A stretch of 13,968 nt of DNA from Desulfocapsa sp. (GTDB lineage Bacteria; Desulfobacterota; Desulfobulbia; Desulfobulbales; Desulfocapsaceae). The notes below the pieces were generated by a model. It ran no database searches, was not told the DNA's origin, and saw only the letters and a program-made list of their open reading frames with translations. Positions 1 to 7,976 of the stretch are shown here, piece by piece. The position numbers and the translations under genes are program-made. Every line of letters begins with the position of its first letter. The first letter of the stretch is position 1. The stretch lies in the NCBI GenBank assembly GCA_030638765.1, contig DAOWDZ010000206.1:1-13968 (forward strand), given 5' to 3'.

Positions 1-680
1 ATATTCATTTCACTTTAGATGGCAGCGGGCCTGCTCATTTTGCGCCACCACGCATTGAAGACTGGCCTCAAATTGAATGGGAAATGGGAGAGAGCATAAA
101 GCGGGTACAGCTTGACGGAATAACTCCTGAAGAAATAGCGACCTGGAAAACTGGAGAAACGATTCTTTTAAACGGGACCATCCTCACGGGCCGTGATGCG
201 GCTCACCGCAGAATTCAGGCTTATTTAAAGGAAGAAAAGCCCTTTCCTGATGGGGTTGATTTCAATGGAAAGTTTATCTATTACGTGGGCCCCGTGGATC
301 CCGTTGGTGATGAAGCCGTTGGCCCAGCAGGCCCCACAACCTCCACCCGGATGGACAAATACACCGAAATGATGCTGAACGAAACAGGCATCATCGGCAT
401 GATCGGAAAATCAGAAAGAGGTGATGCCACCATCGATTTAATCCGTGAACATGGTGCCGTCTACCTCATGGCCGTTGGAGGTGCCGCCTATCTTGTCTCA
501 AAGGCCATTAAAAAAGCAAAAGTTGTGGCTTTCGAGGATCTCGGCATGGAAGCGATCTATGAATTTGAGGTTGAAGACATGCCGGTTACAGTGGCCGTTG
601 ACAGCCGTGGCGAATCAGTCCACAAAACAGGTCCTGCTCTCTGGAGTCAGAAAATTCGGGACTATCGAAAAAACAAATAA
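1..680 (+). CDS. Class I (Fe-S) fumarate hydratase, C-terminal part, cut by window edge
   Basis: The reading frame is open from base 3 with no start codon, so the gene begins before the window; the ATG at 84 is an internal Met. The visible 226 residues match the end of the alpha-type domain (HFTLDG, then APPRIEDWP) followed by the beta domain of class I fumarases and tartrate dehydratases. Landmarks are LNGTILTGRDAAH, the substrate-loop signature GPAGPTTSTRMD, and LGMEAI near the C-terminus. This fused layout is that of single-chain FumA/FumB enzymes, which interconvert fumarate and (S)-malate using an oxygen-labile [4Fe-4S] cluster. No cysteine is visible here; the family's cluster ligands lie in the missing N-terminal part. 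Fumarase is the most likely activity, but L-tartrate dehydratase cannot be excluded from the beta domain alone. The next gene starts 32 bp downstream on the same strand, so cotranscription is likely. Confidence 0.88.
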   Translation, partial: IHFTLDGSGPAHFAPPRIEDWPQIEWEMGESIKRVQLDGITPEEIATWKTGETILLNGTILTGRDAAHRRIQAYLKEEKPFPDGVDFNGKFIYYVGPVDPVGDEAVGPAGPTTSTRMDKYTEMMLNETGIIGMIGKSERGDATIDLIREHGAVYLMAVGGAAYLVSKAIKKAKVVAFEDLGMEAIYEFEVEDMPVTVAVDSRGESVHKTGPALWSQKIRDYRKNK

Positions 681-712
681 CAGCAACCAAACACATTTTA
701 CACACAAATACC

Positions 713-1930
713 ATGACAACACTTGCCAGTAAACTTAACAATGCCCTTGAGATCACCTCGGGATGCACTGAACCCGCAGCCATCGCCTTTTGTGCAAGTT
801 TCGTAGGAAAGCACCTTAACGACACTCCTCAGGAAATAGTCCTGCAAATTGACCAGCGTACCTATAAAAATGCCTTCGGTGCAGGAATCCCACGAGCCGG
901 TGAATTACGTGGCAGTGAATGGGCGTTACTCTTTGGCTTTGTTATGGCCTGCCCGGAAAAACGCCTCTCAATTTTTTCAGGACTGGAAAAAGAAGCCATT
1001 GCCAAGGCTCAAACCATCCACAATCTGAATATCATGAAGGTGGAACTGGTTGAAACAAACTCTCTGCTGATAGTTGTTTCAGTGAAAGGAGCAGTCAACC
1101 AGGCAGAAGCACGTATTGAAGATGGTCACACCAAGGTGACCAGTGTCACACTGAACGACAAGGAAATTGATATTGCCGGGGAAAAACCTCCCCAATCGAT
1201 ATCAGAATCCAAGCCATTTGGTGACGAGACGTATGAATCCCGAAACTGGCCCCTATTCATTGAGGAATGTTACGCTGATCAAACTCTACAAACCACCGTT
1301 CGCCAGGGAATTGCCTATAATATGGCAGCAGCCCTACATGGTCAAAAATATGTCAAAAGCGGTAATGGAGCAGATTCTCTCGTAATGGGAGCTATTTATG
1401 CCAGAATGAACGGCGACCCTATCCCCATAATGAGTTGTGCAGGATCCGGCAACAAGGGACTAACCTGTATGATCCCTGTAATTACCTATTGCCGGGATCT
1501 GGGTCTTGGCGAAGAACTGGAAATCAAAGGTGTCCTTGTGGCGGTCCTTCTCACCAGTCTGATCACCTCACGTTTTGGTGAAGTTTCTTCGGTTTGCGGA
1601 GCTCAGTATGCAGCAGGCGCAGGTGTTATAGGCGGGCTCCTGTACTTAAAAGATACGTTAGAACTCTTCGATGGAGCCTATAACAACTTTATTTCTGCCA
1701 TTGGTGGTGGCTTCTGTGACGGTGCCAAAGGAAGCTGTTCAATGCGAGGTAATGTTGCCGTAAGTACAGCAATAACATCAATCAATCATGCTGAAAATGG
1801 CTTTTTAGTATCAGGACGAGACGGATTTCTTGGCAATACCTTCCATGAAACACTTGATCATCTCACCCAATACAATCCTCTTATTGCAAAATTTGAGCGT
1901 GAAACCATCGAAATACTCCGTAATAAATAG
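713..1930 (+). CDS. cyuA: L-cysteine desulfidase / UPF0597 (CyuA) family [4Fe-4S] lyase
   Basis: This 405-residue protein belongs to the serine-dehydratase-alpha-like family that includes CyuA (YhaM) and the archaeal cysteine desulfidase. Those enzymes convert L-cysteine to pyruvate, ammonia and sulfide in the cytoplasm with a [4Fe-4S] cluster. The family marks are GCTEPAAIAF at the N-terminus (Cys18), CAGSGNKGL around Cys242, VCGAQYAAGAG (Cys295) and GGGFCDGAKGSC (Cys335). Cys18, Cys295 and Cys335 sit where the family's three cluster cysteines are expected; the last two are 40 residues apart. The ATG at 713 gives the expected short N-terminus, although no good Shine-Dalgarno sequence precedes it. 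Automatic annotation often calls this family L-serine dehydratase. Cysteine is the better-supported substrate by homology, but nothing here proves it. It follows the fumarase by 32 bp, so two Fe-S lyases probably share a transcript. Confidence 0.85.
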   Translation: MTTLASKLNNALEITSGCTEPAAIAFCASFVGKHLNDTPQEIVLQIDQRTYKNAFGAGIPRAGELRGSEWALLFGFVMACPEKRLSIFSGLEKEAIAKAQTIHNLNIMKVELVETNSLLIVVSVKGAVNQAEARIEDGHTKVTSVTLNDKEIDIAGEKPPQSISESKPFGDETYESRNWPLFIEECYADQTLQTTVRQGIAYNMAAALHGQKYVKSGNGADSLVMGAIYARMNGDPIPIMSCAGSGNKGLTCMIPVITYCRDLGLGEELEIKGVLVAVLLTSLITSRFGEVSSVCGAQYAAGAGVIGGLLYLKDTLELFDGAYNNFISAIGGGFCDGAKGSCSMRGNVAVSTAITSINHAENGFLVSGRDGFLGNTFHETLDHLTQYNPLIAKFERETIEILRNK

Positions 1931-1948
1931 ATGATTTTTTTCTTTAAT

Positions 1949-1977
1949 TTGACATATATTGAATAACTTTGTAGAAA
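1949..1977 (+). promoter_or_regulatory. Sigma70-like promoter for the outer-membrane protein gene
   Basis: A perfect -35 box TTGACA (1949-1954) is followed after 17 bp by TAGAAA (1972-1977), which matches four of six positions of TATAAT. Transcription would start near 1984, leaving a leader of about 70 nt before the ATG at 2056. The site lies just after the cysteine desulfidase stop codon, so the barrel gene is probably transcribed separately. Confidence 0.5.
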
Positions 1978-2055
1978 TAACAGTCCATTACTAATAGTAA
2001 CCTACGATTTCCACTCACAATCTAAGCAGATTTAAAAAAACTTTTGAGAACAATC

Positions 2056-2868
2056 ATGAAAAAATTTATTTTTGTTGCACTAAGTCTGATTTTACTCAGC
2101 GCCACCAACTCAACTGGAGCTGAACAAGACCCGCAATCCAACTTTTCTGATGATGTCAATACATTCATCAGTACCTACCTGGAAGACAAAGTCAGTATTG
2201 GAGCACGAATTACGCACAGAACCCTTACTGACTCAGACTCGGGTCACGAAGGCGGGCTAAGGGGCAGTGGAACATACCTTGGAACAATCTGGGCCATTGA
2301 TGAAGTACAAAATTATATGCCCCACATTTTTGTTGACTATTCCGTCAATGAGCGCTGGAGTATTGAGCTAGCCTATGACTACATTGAAGGTGAAACCCTT
2401 GCCACTTCCATTCAGGAGCCACAAACAGGAACCAAAAGTGATGGTAATGTTTCTTTATCAGGATTCACCATTAGCCTTCTGGGCAGATATCCCAACCAGA
2501 CAAAATTCACCCCATATGGTGGAATAGGAATTGGATATTACAGAGGTGATTTTGAAGAAACAGCCCACTGGGGTTTGGGCTATTACAGTGAAGAACATTA
2601 TATTCGAGAAGGTTCCACTGGTCTTCCCTACGAAGGTAGAACGAAATCAATGAGCGTTGAGAACTCATTTGCCTTCCTGGTTACACTTGGTACCAGATAT
2701 GCCCTTCCCTATAACTGTTACCTTGACGCATCTGTTCAATACGTTAAAGTTGAGGCTGATGTTAACTACCAGCCAACTGAGTGGGGAGTAGATCTTTCTT
2801 ATTCAAGAGATGGCATCTTCCCGCTTGACAATATTGCAGTCAAGCTTGGTATTGCCTATATGTTGTAA
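2056..2868 (+). CDS. Small outer-membrane beta-barrel protein (OmpW/porin-like)
   Basis: I start this gene at the ATG at 2056 rather than the in-frame TTG at 2044. The ATG opens directly into a signal peptide (MKKFIFVALSLILLSA, with likely cleavage near STGA) and has a weak GAGAA ribosome site 5 nt upstream. The mature part of about 250 residues is rich in alternating aromatic and small residues in amphipathic beta-strand-like stretches, for example HIFVDYSV, WSIELAYDY, TPYGGIGIGYY and LDASVQYVKV. This is typical of eight-stranded barrels of the OmpW/Omp_b-brl type. It should sit in the outer membrane. The substrate or role is not visible, and the last residue is Leu rather than the usual terminal Phe. 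It stands alone between the cysteine desulfidase and the convergent trhP, with its own promoter upstream. Confidence 0.75.
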   Translation: MKKFIFVALSLILLSATNSTGAEQDPQSNFSDDVNTFISTYLEDKVSIGARITHRTLTDSDSGHEGGLRGSGTYLGTIWAIDEVQNYMPHIFVDYSVNERWSIELAYDYIEGETLATSIQEPQTGTKSDGNVSLSGFTISLLGRYPNQTKFTPYGGIGIGYYRGDFEETAHWGLGYYSEEHYIREGSTGLPYEGRTKSMSVENSFAFLVTLGTRYALPYNCYLDASVQYVKVEADVNYQPTEWGVDLSYSRDGIFPLDNIAVKLGIAYML

Positions 2869-2931
2869 CACGGTTTAAAGATCCGACCTCTTAAGCCCAT
2901 TTACTATCTAGTAAAAAGGCGTACGTTTGAC

Positions 2932-2969
2932 CCTAAACAGTTTTTTACAGTTGTACAAAGCTGTTTAGG
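2932..2969. terminator. Inverted repeat between convergent genes, putative terminator
   Basis: CCTAAACAG (2932-2940) and CTGTTTAGG (2961-2969) are perfect complements. The stem extends inward by one G-T and three A-T pairs, giving about 13 bp around a 12-nt loop. It lies between the stop codons of the barrel gene (2868) and trhP (2993), which converge. Neither flank has a long T tract, so termination is inferred from position and stem. Confidence 0.4.
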
Positions 2970-2992
2970 ATTAACTGTATTTCAAAACCGGG

Positions 2993-4267
2993 CTATTCAC
3001 TTTTAACACGCCGTAAAATACCATTCACCTTGCCCTGAGATAACGTGGGTTTTGTATGGAGAAAAAACTTATTGCCAGGATTGGCACGAGTTATTGTCTC
3101 CCCTTTTTCAGTCTCCATTCGTACAACGGTTAGAGAAATACAGTCAATACCCGGCAGCATATATTCCACCCTGTTACCTGTTTCGAGAACATTTCTAGCC
3201 TCAACAAATGGAGCATCACCTTCTTTCCTAATAACTGCCACCGGCTCAACAGCCATCTGGACCCGAGGGCTGTTATAGAGCATTTCTGAGCTTTTGGGAG
3301 CCTGTCTGAAAAAATTCTCAGTGGTTCCCCGGGTTCCTGTCTTTGTAATTTCTCTGGAGAAGATTGCAGGCAGTACAATATCTTCTGGATTATTCCAGGC
3401 TTCAGCTGGCAGTTCTCGTAAATAATCAAGGGCTGACCGATAGATGCGGGTCACACCACCAACGTAAAAAATGGATTTCATCCGTCCTTCAATTTTAAGT
3501 GAATTGGCTCCACTTGCAACCAATTCCGGCAAACCTTCGAGAAGACAAAGATCCTTTGAATTAAATATATATGTCCCCCGGTCATCCTCCTCAACCGGGA
3601 AATATTCCCCCGGTCGTTTTTCTTCAACAAGCTTATAACTGTAACGACAGGGGTGAGCACAGGCTCCCTTATTCGCATCTCGGCCAGTCATATAATTGGA
3701 AAGCATGCAACGGCCGGAATAGGAGATACAGATAGCTCCGTGAACAAATATTTCAAGCTCCCCCTGCGTCTGTCTACGTACTTCCTGAATCTCTTCTAGA
3801 GATAATTCCCTTGCAAGATTAAGCCTGCTGGCTCCTTGCTCAAACCAGAACTGAGCAGACTGTGCATTGGTCACATTTGCCTGGGTGGAAAGATGTATGG
3901 GGATTTCAGGAACACAGATTCGAGCTCGTCTCAATATACCGGGATCGGCAATAATTAAGCCATCAACACCCGCTTTTCCAAGCTGTAACAGGTACGTATC
4001 AAGCCCTTCAAAATCACGATTATGAGCCAGAATATTAATGGTTACATAGACCTTCACCCCATGTGCATGGGCATACAAAACAGCCTCTTCCATCTTTTCA
4101 TCACTAAAATTTCCGGCCTTTGCCCGCAGGCTAAACTGCTTTCCTCCCATATACACAGCATCTGCTCCGTAATGAATTGCAGTCACCATCTTTTCAAAAT
4201 TACCGGCCGGAGCAAGGAGCTCAGGGATGGGCGGAACGTCAGCTTTGTTACTTTCTTTTTTATCCAT
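2993..4267 (-). CDS. trhP: U32-family tRNA uridine hydroxylase TrhP (prephenate-dependent ho5U34 synthesis)
   Basis: The 424-residue product opens with the U32 signature PELLAPAGNFEKM at residues 15-27, then HYGADAVYMGG. It carries the family's Cys-rich centre: HGAICISYSGRCMLSNYMTGRD, then GACAHPCRY. Cys180, Cys187, Cys203 and Cys241 are spaced much like the four [4Fe-4S] ligands known from the U32 protein UbiU. The NYMTGRDANKG segment and overall length resemble TrhP (YegQ), which introduces 5-hydroxyuridine at tRNA position 34 using prephenate. The rRNA-acting relative RlhA is longer. Databases usually call such proteins 'peptidase U32', but no protease activity is implied. The ATG at 4267 fits the family N-terminus, although no ribosome site stands out. 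It is divergent from mnmA, which modifies the same tRNA position by different chemistry. Confidence 0.85.
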   Translation of the reverse strand: MDKKESNKADVPPIPELLAPAGNFEKMVTAIHYGADAVYMGGKQFSLRAKAGNFSDEKMEEAVLYAHAHGVKVYVTINILAHNRDFEGLDTYLLQLGKAGVDGLIIADPGILRRARICVPEIPIHLSTQANVTNAQSAQFWFEQGASRLNLARELSLEEIQEVRRQTQGELEIFVHGAICISYSGRCMLSNYMTGRDANKGACAHPCRYSYKLVEEKRPGEYFPVEEDDRGTYIFNSKDLCLLEGLPELVASGANSLKIEGRMKSIFYVGGVTRIYRSALDYLRELPAEAWNNPEDIVLPAIFSREITKTGTRGTTENFFRQAPKSSEMLYNSPRVQMAVEPVAVIRKEGDAPFVEARNVLETGNRVEYMLPGIDCISLTVVRMETEKGETITRANPGNKFFLHTKPTLSQGKVNGILRRVKSE

Positions 4268-4293
4268 TGTACGCTATTGTCAAAAGTTATAAT
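4267..4293 (+). promoter_or_regulatory. Putative mnmA promoter inside the trhP-mnmA divergent gap
   Basis: A perfect -10 hexamer TATAAT lies at 4288-4293. The best -35 candidate is a poor TTGTAC at 4267-4272, 15 bp upstream. Transcription would begin near 4300. This is after the in-frame ATG at 4297 begins, so the site favours the later GTG at 4351 as the mnmA start. Confidence 0.4.
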
Positions 4294-4340
4294 TTCATGT
4301 TCTTAACAGACGTTCCATACCGCGAACTGCAAGCTAAATC

Positions 4341-4346
4341 AAGAGA
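4341..4346 (+). promoter_or_regulatory. Ribosome binding site deciding the mnmA start
   Basis: AAGAGA lies 4 nt before the GTG at 4351. The competing in-frame ATG at 4297 has no purine-rich site in front of it, and neither does the far-upstream ATG at 4177. This supports the shorter protein. Confidence 0.4.
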
Positions 4347-4350
4347 TCAA

Positions 4351-5385
4351 GTGAGAAAAACACAAGTTGGTATAGCCATGAGTGGAGGCGTTGACTCCAC
4401 AGCATGTGCATTACTTTTGCAAAAAGAATATGACGTTCACGGTTTTTTCATGCAACTTGCACAACCGGATCTCGAACACCAACTCAAACGTGTTACGACT
4501 ACGGCAGAGCGCTGTAATATTCCTCTTACTGTTATCGATCTACGGACACAGTTTGAAGAAAAAGTCCTCAACTATTTTGAAGATACCTATCTTGAAGGGC
4601 GCACTCCAAACCCCTGTATGATCTGCAACCCGGAAATCAAATTCGGATTGTTTATGGATGCCATTTTAAAACAGGGTATGGAACGAATTGCCACCGGCCA
4701 TTATGCGAATATTGTGGAAGAAAACAGCTGTCTTTTTCTGCAACAGGGAAAAGATACAATCAAAGACCAATCCTATTTTCTTGCCAGATTAACGCAGAAA
4801 CACCTTTCACAGATAATTTTCCCATTGGGAGCAATGACAAAATCTGAAGTCTATAATTTTGTTGAAGAACACGGATTCACTGACTTTAAGGGGCAAGAGA
4901 GTCAGGATGTCTGTTTTTTGAAAGACGAATCCGTTGGCAACTTCCTCAAAACAAGGAACCCCAATTCTGCAATTGCCGGAGATATTATACATATAAATGG
5001 CCAAATTCTTGGTCGACACAACGGTATTAGCAACTACACCATCGGACAGCGTCGTGGCTTAGGTATTGCAGCGCCTGCCCCTCTATATGTCATCCGAATC
5101 GACGCCTCTTCCAATCGTATCATTGTTGGCGAAAGTGAAAGTCTCTTGCAAACAGAAATTGACATCAAGAATGTGCTATGGAGCTGCGATCAATCCCCCC
5201 GACTCAATCACAACTATCAGATTCGTATCCGTTATGGCCACAGAGGACAACAAGCTGACATCAAACAGATTGCAGATGACCATTACCGCCTTTCCTTCAA
5301 AGAGAAACAACGCGCGGTCACCCCAGGTCAGTTTGCAGTAATTTATGACAATTCCCGTGTTATTGGAAGTGGTGAAATCCAGTGA
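4351..5385 (+). CDS. mnmA: tRNA-specific 2-thiouridylase MnmA
   Basis: MnmA adenylates and thiolates U34 of the Lys, Glu and Gln tRNAs, using persulfide sulfur. From the GTG at 4351 the protein has 344 residues and begins, as expected, just before the P-loop SGGVDS (residues 11-16). Two catalytic cysteines are visible: Cys92 in TPNPCMICNPEIKF and Cys188 in ESQDVCF. They are 96 residues apart, close to the E. coli spacing (Cys102 and Cys199). ATGHYAN and the TIGQRRGLG segment are also typical. In-frame ATGs at 4297 and 4177 would add residues without family counterpart; the 4177 start would run through the beginning of trhP on the opposite strand. The stop codon overlaps the start of mtaB by 4 bp (GTGA), a sign of translational coupling. 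Confidence 0.92.
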   Translation: MRKTQVGIAMSGGVDSTACALLLQKEYDVHGFFMQLAQPDLEHQLKRVTTTAERCNIPLTVIDLRTQFEEKVLNYFEDTYLEGRTPNPCMICNPEIKFGLFMDAILKQGMERIATGHYANIVEENSCLFLQQGKDTIKDQSYFLARLTQKHLSQIIFPLGAMTKSEVYNFVEEHGFTDFKGQESQDVCFLKDESVGNFLKTRNPNSAIAGDIIHINGQILGRHNGISNYTIGQRRGLGIAAPAPLYVIRIDASSNRIIVGESESLLQTEIDIKNVLWSCDQSPRLNHNYQIRIRYGHRGQQADIKQIADDHYRLSFKEKQRAVTPGQFAVIYDNSRVIGSGEIQ

Positions 5386-6692
5386 AGAAAAAAATCATCA
5401 TCAACACACTGGGCTGCAAGGTCAATCAGTTTGAGTCCGCATCCTTCCTCTGCGCCTTTGAGGAGTCAGGTTGTGAGACCGCCACTAATGGTGAAAATGC
5501 TGACATCATAGTAATTAACACCTGTGCAGTCACCGCAAAGGCCGGCGCCCAATCCCGCCAGACCATACGCAGACTTATGCGTCGGCATCCCGGCGCCAAA
5601 GTCGTTATCACCGGATGCTATGCACAAATGGCAGCCAATGAGCTGGCTGAGATGGTGGATGCTCCCGTCTGTATCATTGGCAACGGCAATAAGCATCTTC
5701 TCGTAGAGGCTGCATTGAAAGAGACACCATGCGACCTCACCATGCTCATGGGGAAAATCATTACTCAAAATGCGATCTGTGACCTCCCCATGAAACGATT
5801 CGGTGACCGTACCCGTGCCTATATTCGTGTTCAAGACGGTTGCCAAAATTTTTGTACTTACTGCATTGTTCCCTACACCAGAGGACCTAGTCGTAGCGTA
5901 CCTCTTGCTGAAGTTTTAGAGCAGACTGCCCGTTTTGAAGAGGCCGGCCACAGAGAAATTGTAGTTACCGGAATCCATGTGGGTATGTACGGGAGGGATC
6001 TCAAGGAGAAATATGATATTACTGACCTGATGCTTGCCATTTGTAAAGCTCATCCAAATATTCGTTTCAGACTCAGCTCAATTGAGCCACAGGAAATTAC
6101 TGAAACCCTGCTTGATGCCATGCGATCCTGCGACAACTTTATGCCTCATTTTCATATTCCGCTACAGAGTGGTGATGATAACATCCTCAAACGCATGCAT
6201 CGTGGCTATGACCGAAAAACATTCCGTGAAGTAATACAAAAATGCATCGAAGCATTTCCTGATGCTGCCATCGGTATTGATATCCTGGCTGGCTTCCCCG
6301 GTGAAGGTGAAGAAGAATTTAATAACAGCAAGGCCCTCCTGAAAGAGCTGCACGCCACCTATTTCCACGTTTTCCCCTATTCTAAACGACCTGGAACCCC
6401 TGCAGCAGATTATAAAAATCAGGTTCCAAAGGCTGTAAGCCAGCAAAGAGTTGCAGAGTTGCGCAATCTTGCCGACACAAAAAAAGAAGCATTTTATACG
6501 CGATTCCTCGGGACAAAACGCCCTGTTCTGGTTGAGCATAAACGAACAAAAAACAACCTGCTCAGCGGGTTTACGGACAATTACATCCCTGTTATTTTCC
6601 CAGGTGACGACACTCTCATGGGATCCATTGTCCCTGTACTTCTTCAAAAAACCAGCGACATTGGCGTTATTGGAACAAGGGTGGAAGACTAA
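5382..6692 (+). CDS. mtaB: tRNA (t6A37) methylthiotransferase MtaB
   Basis: This 436-residue radical-SAM enzyme adds a methylthio group to N6-threonylcarbamoyladenosine at tRNA position 37. The N-terminal UPF0004 domain carries three cluster cysteines: Cys12 (TLGCKVNQFES), Cys48 (VINTCAVT) and Cys79 (VITGCYAQ). The radical-SAM motif CxxxCxxC is at 154, 158 and 161 (DGCQNFCTYC), followed by IVPYTRGPSRS, which favours MtaB over MiaB and RimO. A TRAM-like segment ends the protein. The GTG start overlaps the mnmA stop. Both MnmA and MtaB act on the anticodon loop of tRNA-Lys(UUU) in other bacteria and both need sulfur, so their coupling makes functional sense. cinA begins 2 bp after the stop. Confidence 0.93.
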   Translation: MKKKIIINTLGCKVNQFESASFLCAFEESGCETATNGENADIIVINTCAVTAKAGAQSRQTIRRLMRRHPGAKVVITGCYAQMAANELAEMVDAPVCIIGNGNKHLLVEAALKETPCDLTMLMGKIITQNAICDLPMKRFGDRTRAYIRVQDGCQNFCTYCIVPYTRGPSRSVPLAEVLEQTARFEEAGHREIVVTGIHVGMYGRDLKEKYDITDLMLAICKAHPNIRFRLSSIEPQEITETLLDAMRSCDNFMPHFHIPLQSGDDNILKRMHRGYDRKTFREVIQKCIEAFPDAAIGIDILAGFPGEGEEEFNNSKALLKELHATYFHVFPYSKRPGTPAADYKNQVPKAVSQQRVAELRNLADTKKEAFYTRFLGTKRPVLVEHKRTKNNLLSGFTDNYIPVIFPGDDTLMGSIVPVLLQKTSDIGVIGTRVED

Positions 6693-6694
6693 CA

Positions 6695-7942
6695 ATGCTT
6701 GGAGAAATCATCGCCATAGGAAACGAGCTCACCTCAGGAAGAATCCCGAATACCACCAGCGGCTTCGCAGCCCACCATCTCTTTGAGGCAGGCTTTGACA
6801 TTTACGCAATGCATACCATTGGCGACACTCCGAAACTCATAGGTGAAGCATTAGTACGAGCGCTGGGCCGTGTTGATTTTGTGCTCGTGACCGGTGGACT
6901 CGGTGCCACAGACGATGATCTCACCACAGTTGCCGTCTCTGAAGCCCTTAATCGTCCCACAATGCCAAATCTTGAAATCCTTTCTCTAATACGACAACAT
7001 ATGGATGACAACAGCTCACAACCAGTCAGCTCTCTTGAAAAGCTGGCCTGGCTACCTGAAGGGGCTGAGACGTTAAACGCAAAGGCAAAAATGGCTGGAT
7101 TTCAACTGATTCACCATGGCAAACCTATTTTTTTCCTTCCAGGTATCCCCCATCAAATGCGTACTCTCTTGGTTGAACAAGTATTGCCAAGACTCGCCAC
7201 ATGGTACAAAGGGCGCCAATTAAACAGCGTACAGCGGGTTTTCAAGATTTTTGGGAAACCAGAAAGTGAAATCAATGAAGCAGTGGAAAGACTCAAGTTA
7301 CATCAGGATGTAGAAATCGGTTACTACCCGGTATTCCCTGAGGTCCATCTGAGCATGACCATTCGTGGCGACAACAAAAACAATACAGAAAAACTTGCAC
7401 AGGAGGCATCACACCTCATTCAAAAAACCTTTGGAACTGCAATTTACGGAAGAGAACAGGATACTCTTGAATCGGTTGTCGGCGAACTGTTGAACAACGG
7501 TAACAAAAAACTTGCGGTTGCTGAATCATGTACAGGCGGGCTCATAAGTCATCGTATGACATCAGTTCCCGGAAGCTCATCCTATTATCTTGGCGGAGTA
7601 ACGTCCTACGCAAACTCCATGAAAGCCATTTTTCTTGATGTTGAAGAAGACATTATTAATACATGGGGAGCTGTGAGTGAAGAAGTTGCAATTGCGATGG
7701 CAATGGGTATGCGCAAAAAAAGTCATGCGGATATCGCCATCTCTGTCACCGGAATTGCAGGACCTGGTGGTGGAAATGAAGAGAAACCGGTGGGAACTGT
7801 TTTCATAGGCATGGCAGATAAAACAAATACGCAGGTTTTCCGTTTTCTCTTTTCAGGAAACAGATACGAGATACAACAAATAACAGCACAGACAGCACTT
7901 GATATTGTGAGGCGCTCTCTGTTAAAATCGAGCAATCACTGA
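6695..7942 (+). CDS. cinA: CinA: nicotinamide mononucleotide deamidase / ADP-ribose pyrophosphatase family
   Basis: This 415-residue protein has the standard two-domain CinA layout. Residues 1 to about 170 form a MoaB/Mog-like (COG1058) domain starting [20 protein letters not shown], with [11 protein letters not shown]. Residues from about 255 form the PncC-type deamidase domain with [20 protein letters not shown] and [11 protein letters not shown]. Full-length CinA proteins recycle pyridine nucleotides by converting nicotinamide mononucleotide to nicotinate mononucleotide; the N-terminal domain cleaves ADP-ribose in characterised members. The link to competence comes from its position beside recA, not from its chemistry. 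A purine-rich GGTGGAAG precedes the ATG by 9 nt, and mtaB ends 2 bp upstream. recA follows 34 bp downstream, the widespread cinA-recA arrangement. Confidence 0.95.
   Translation: MLGEIIAIGNELTSGRIPNTTSGFAAHHLFEAGFDIYAMHTIGDTPKLIGEALVRALGRVDFVLVTGGLGATDDDLTTVAVSEALNRPTMPNLEILSLIRQHMDDNSSQPVSSLEKLAWLPEGAETLNAKAKMAGFQLIHHGKPIFFLPGIPHQMRTLLVEQVLPRLATWYKGRQLNSVQRVFKIFGKPESEINEAVERLKLHQDVEIGYYPVFPEVHLSMTIRGDNKNNTEKLAQEASHLIQKTFGTAIYGREQDTLESVVGELLNNGNKKLAVAESCTGGLISHRMTSVPGSSSYYLGGVTSYANSMKAIFLDVEEDIINTWGAVSEEVAIAMAMGMRKKSHADIAISVTGIAGPGGGNEEKPVGTVFIGMADKTNTQVFRFLFSGNRYEIQQITAQTALDIVRRSLLKSSNH
7899..7928 (+). promoter_or_regulatory. Candidate sigma70 promoter for recA within the end of cinA
   Basis: TTGATA (7899-7904) and TAAAAT (7923-7928) each match five of six consensus positions and are 18 bp apart. 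Transcription would start around 7935, leaving a leader of about 40 nt before recA. I see no obvious LexA-type palindrome overlapping it, but LexA sites in this phylum are diverse. Confidence 0.35.
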
Positions 7943-7976
7943 TCATCAAACAGACAATCTACAAAGAGGATACAAT

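Noticed and set aside
445..732. 95-residue open frame on the plus strand
   Set aside because: It overlaps the fumarase gene in another frame, has an improbable composition and crosses into the next gene.
2900..2915. TTTACTA-TC-TAGTAAA palindrome
   Set aside because: The 2-nt centre cannot form a relaxed RNA loop, and AT-rich palindromes of this size arise by chance in such intergenic DNA.
2993..4267. Annotation as a secreted collagenase-like peptidase (U32)
   Set aside because: The protein has no signal peptide and carries the four-cysteine Fe-S pattern of U32 hydroxylases; TrhP is the better match.
5466..5846. 126-residue open frame on the minus strand
   Set aside because: It is antisense to the N-terminal domain of mtaB and looks like a shadow of its codon bias.
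6162..6695. 177-residue open frame on the minus strand
   Set aside because: It lies entirely antisense to mtaB, whose cysteine motifs and family match are unambiguous; the antisense product has no recognisable motif.
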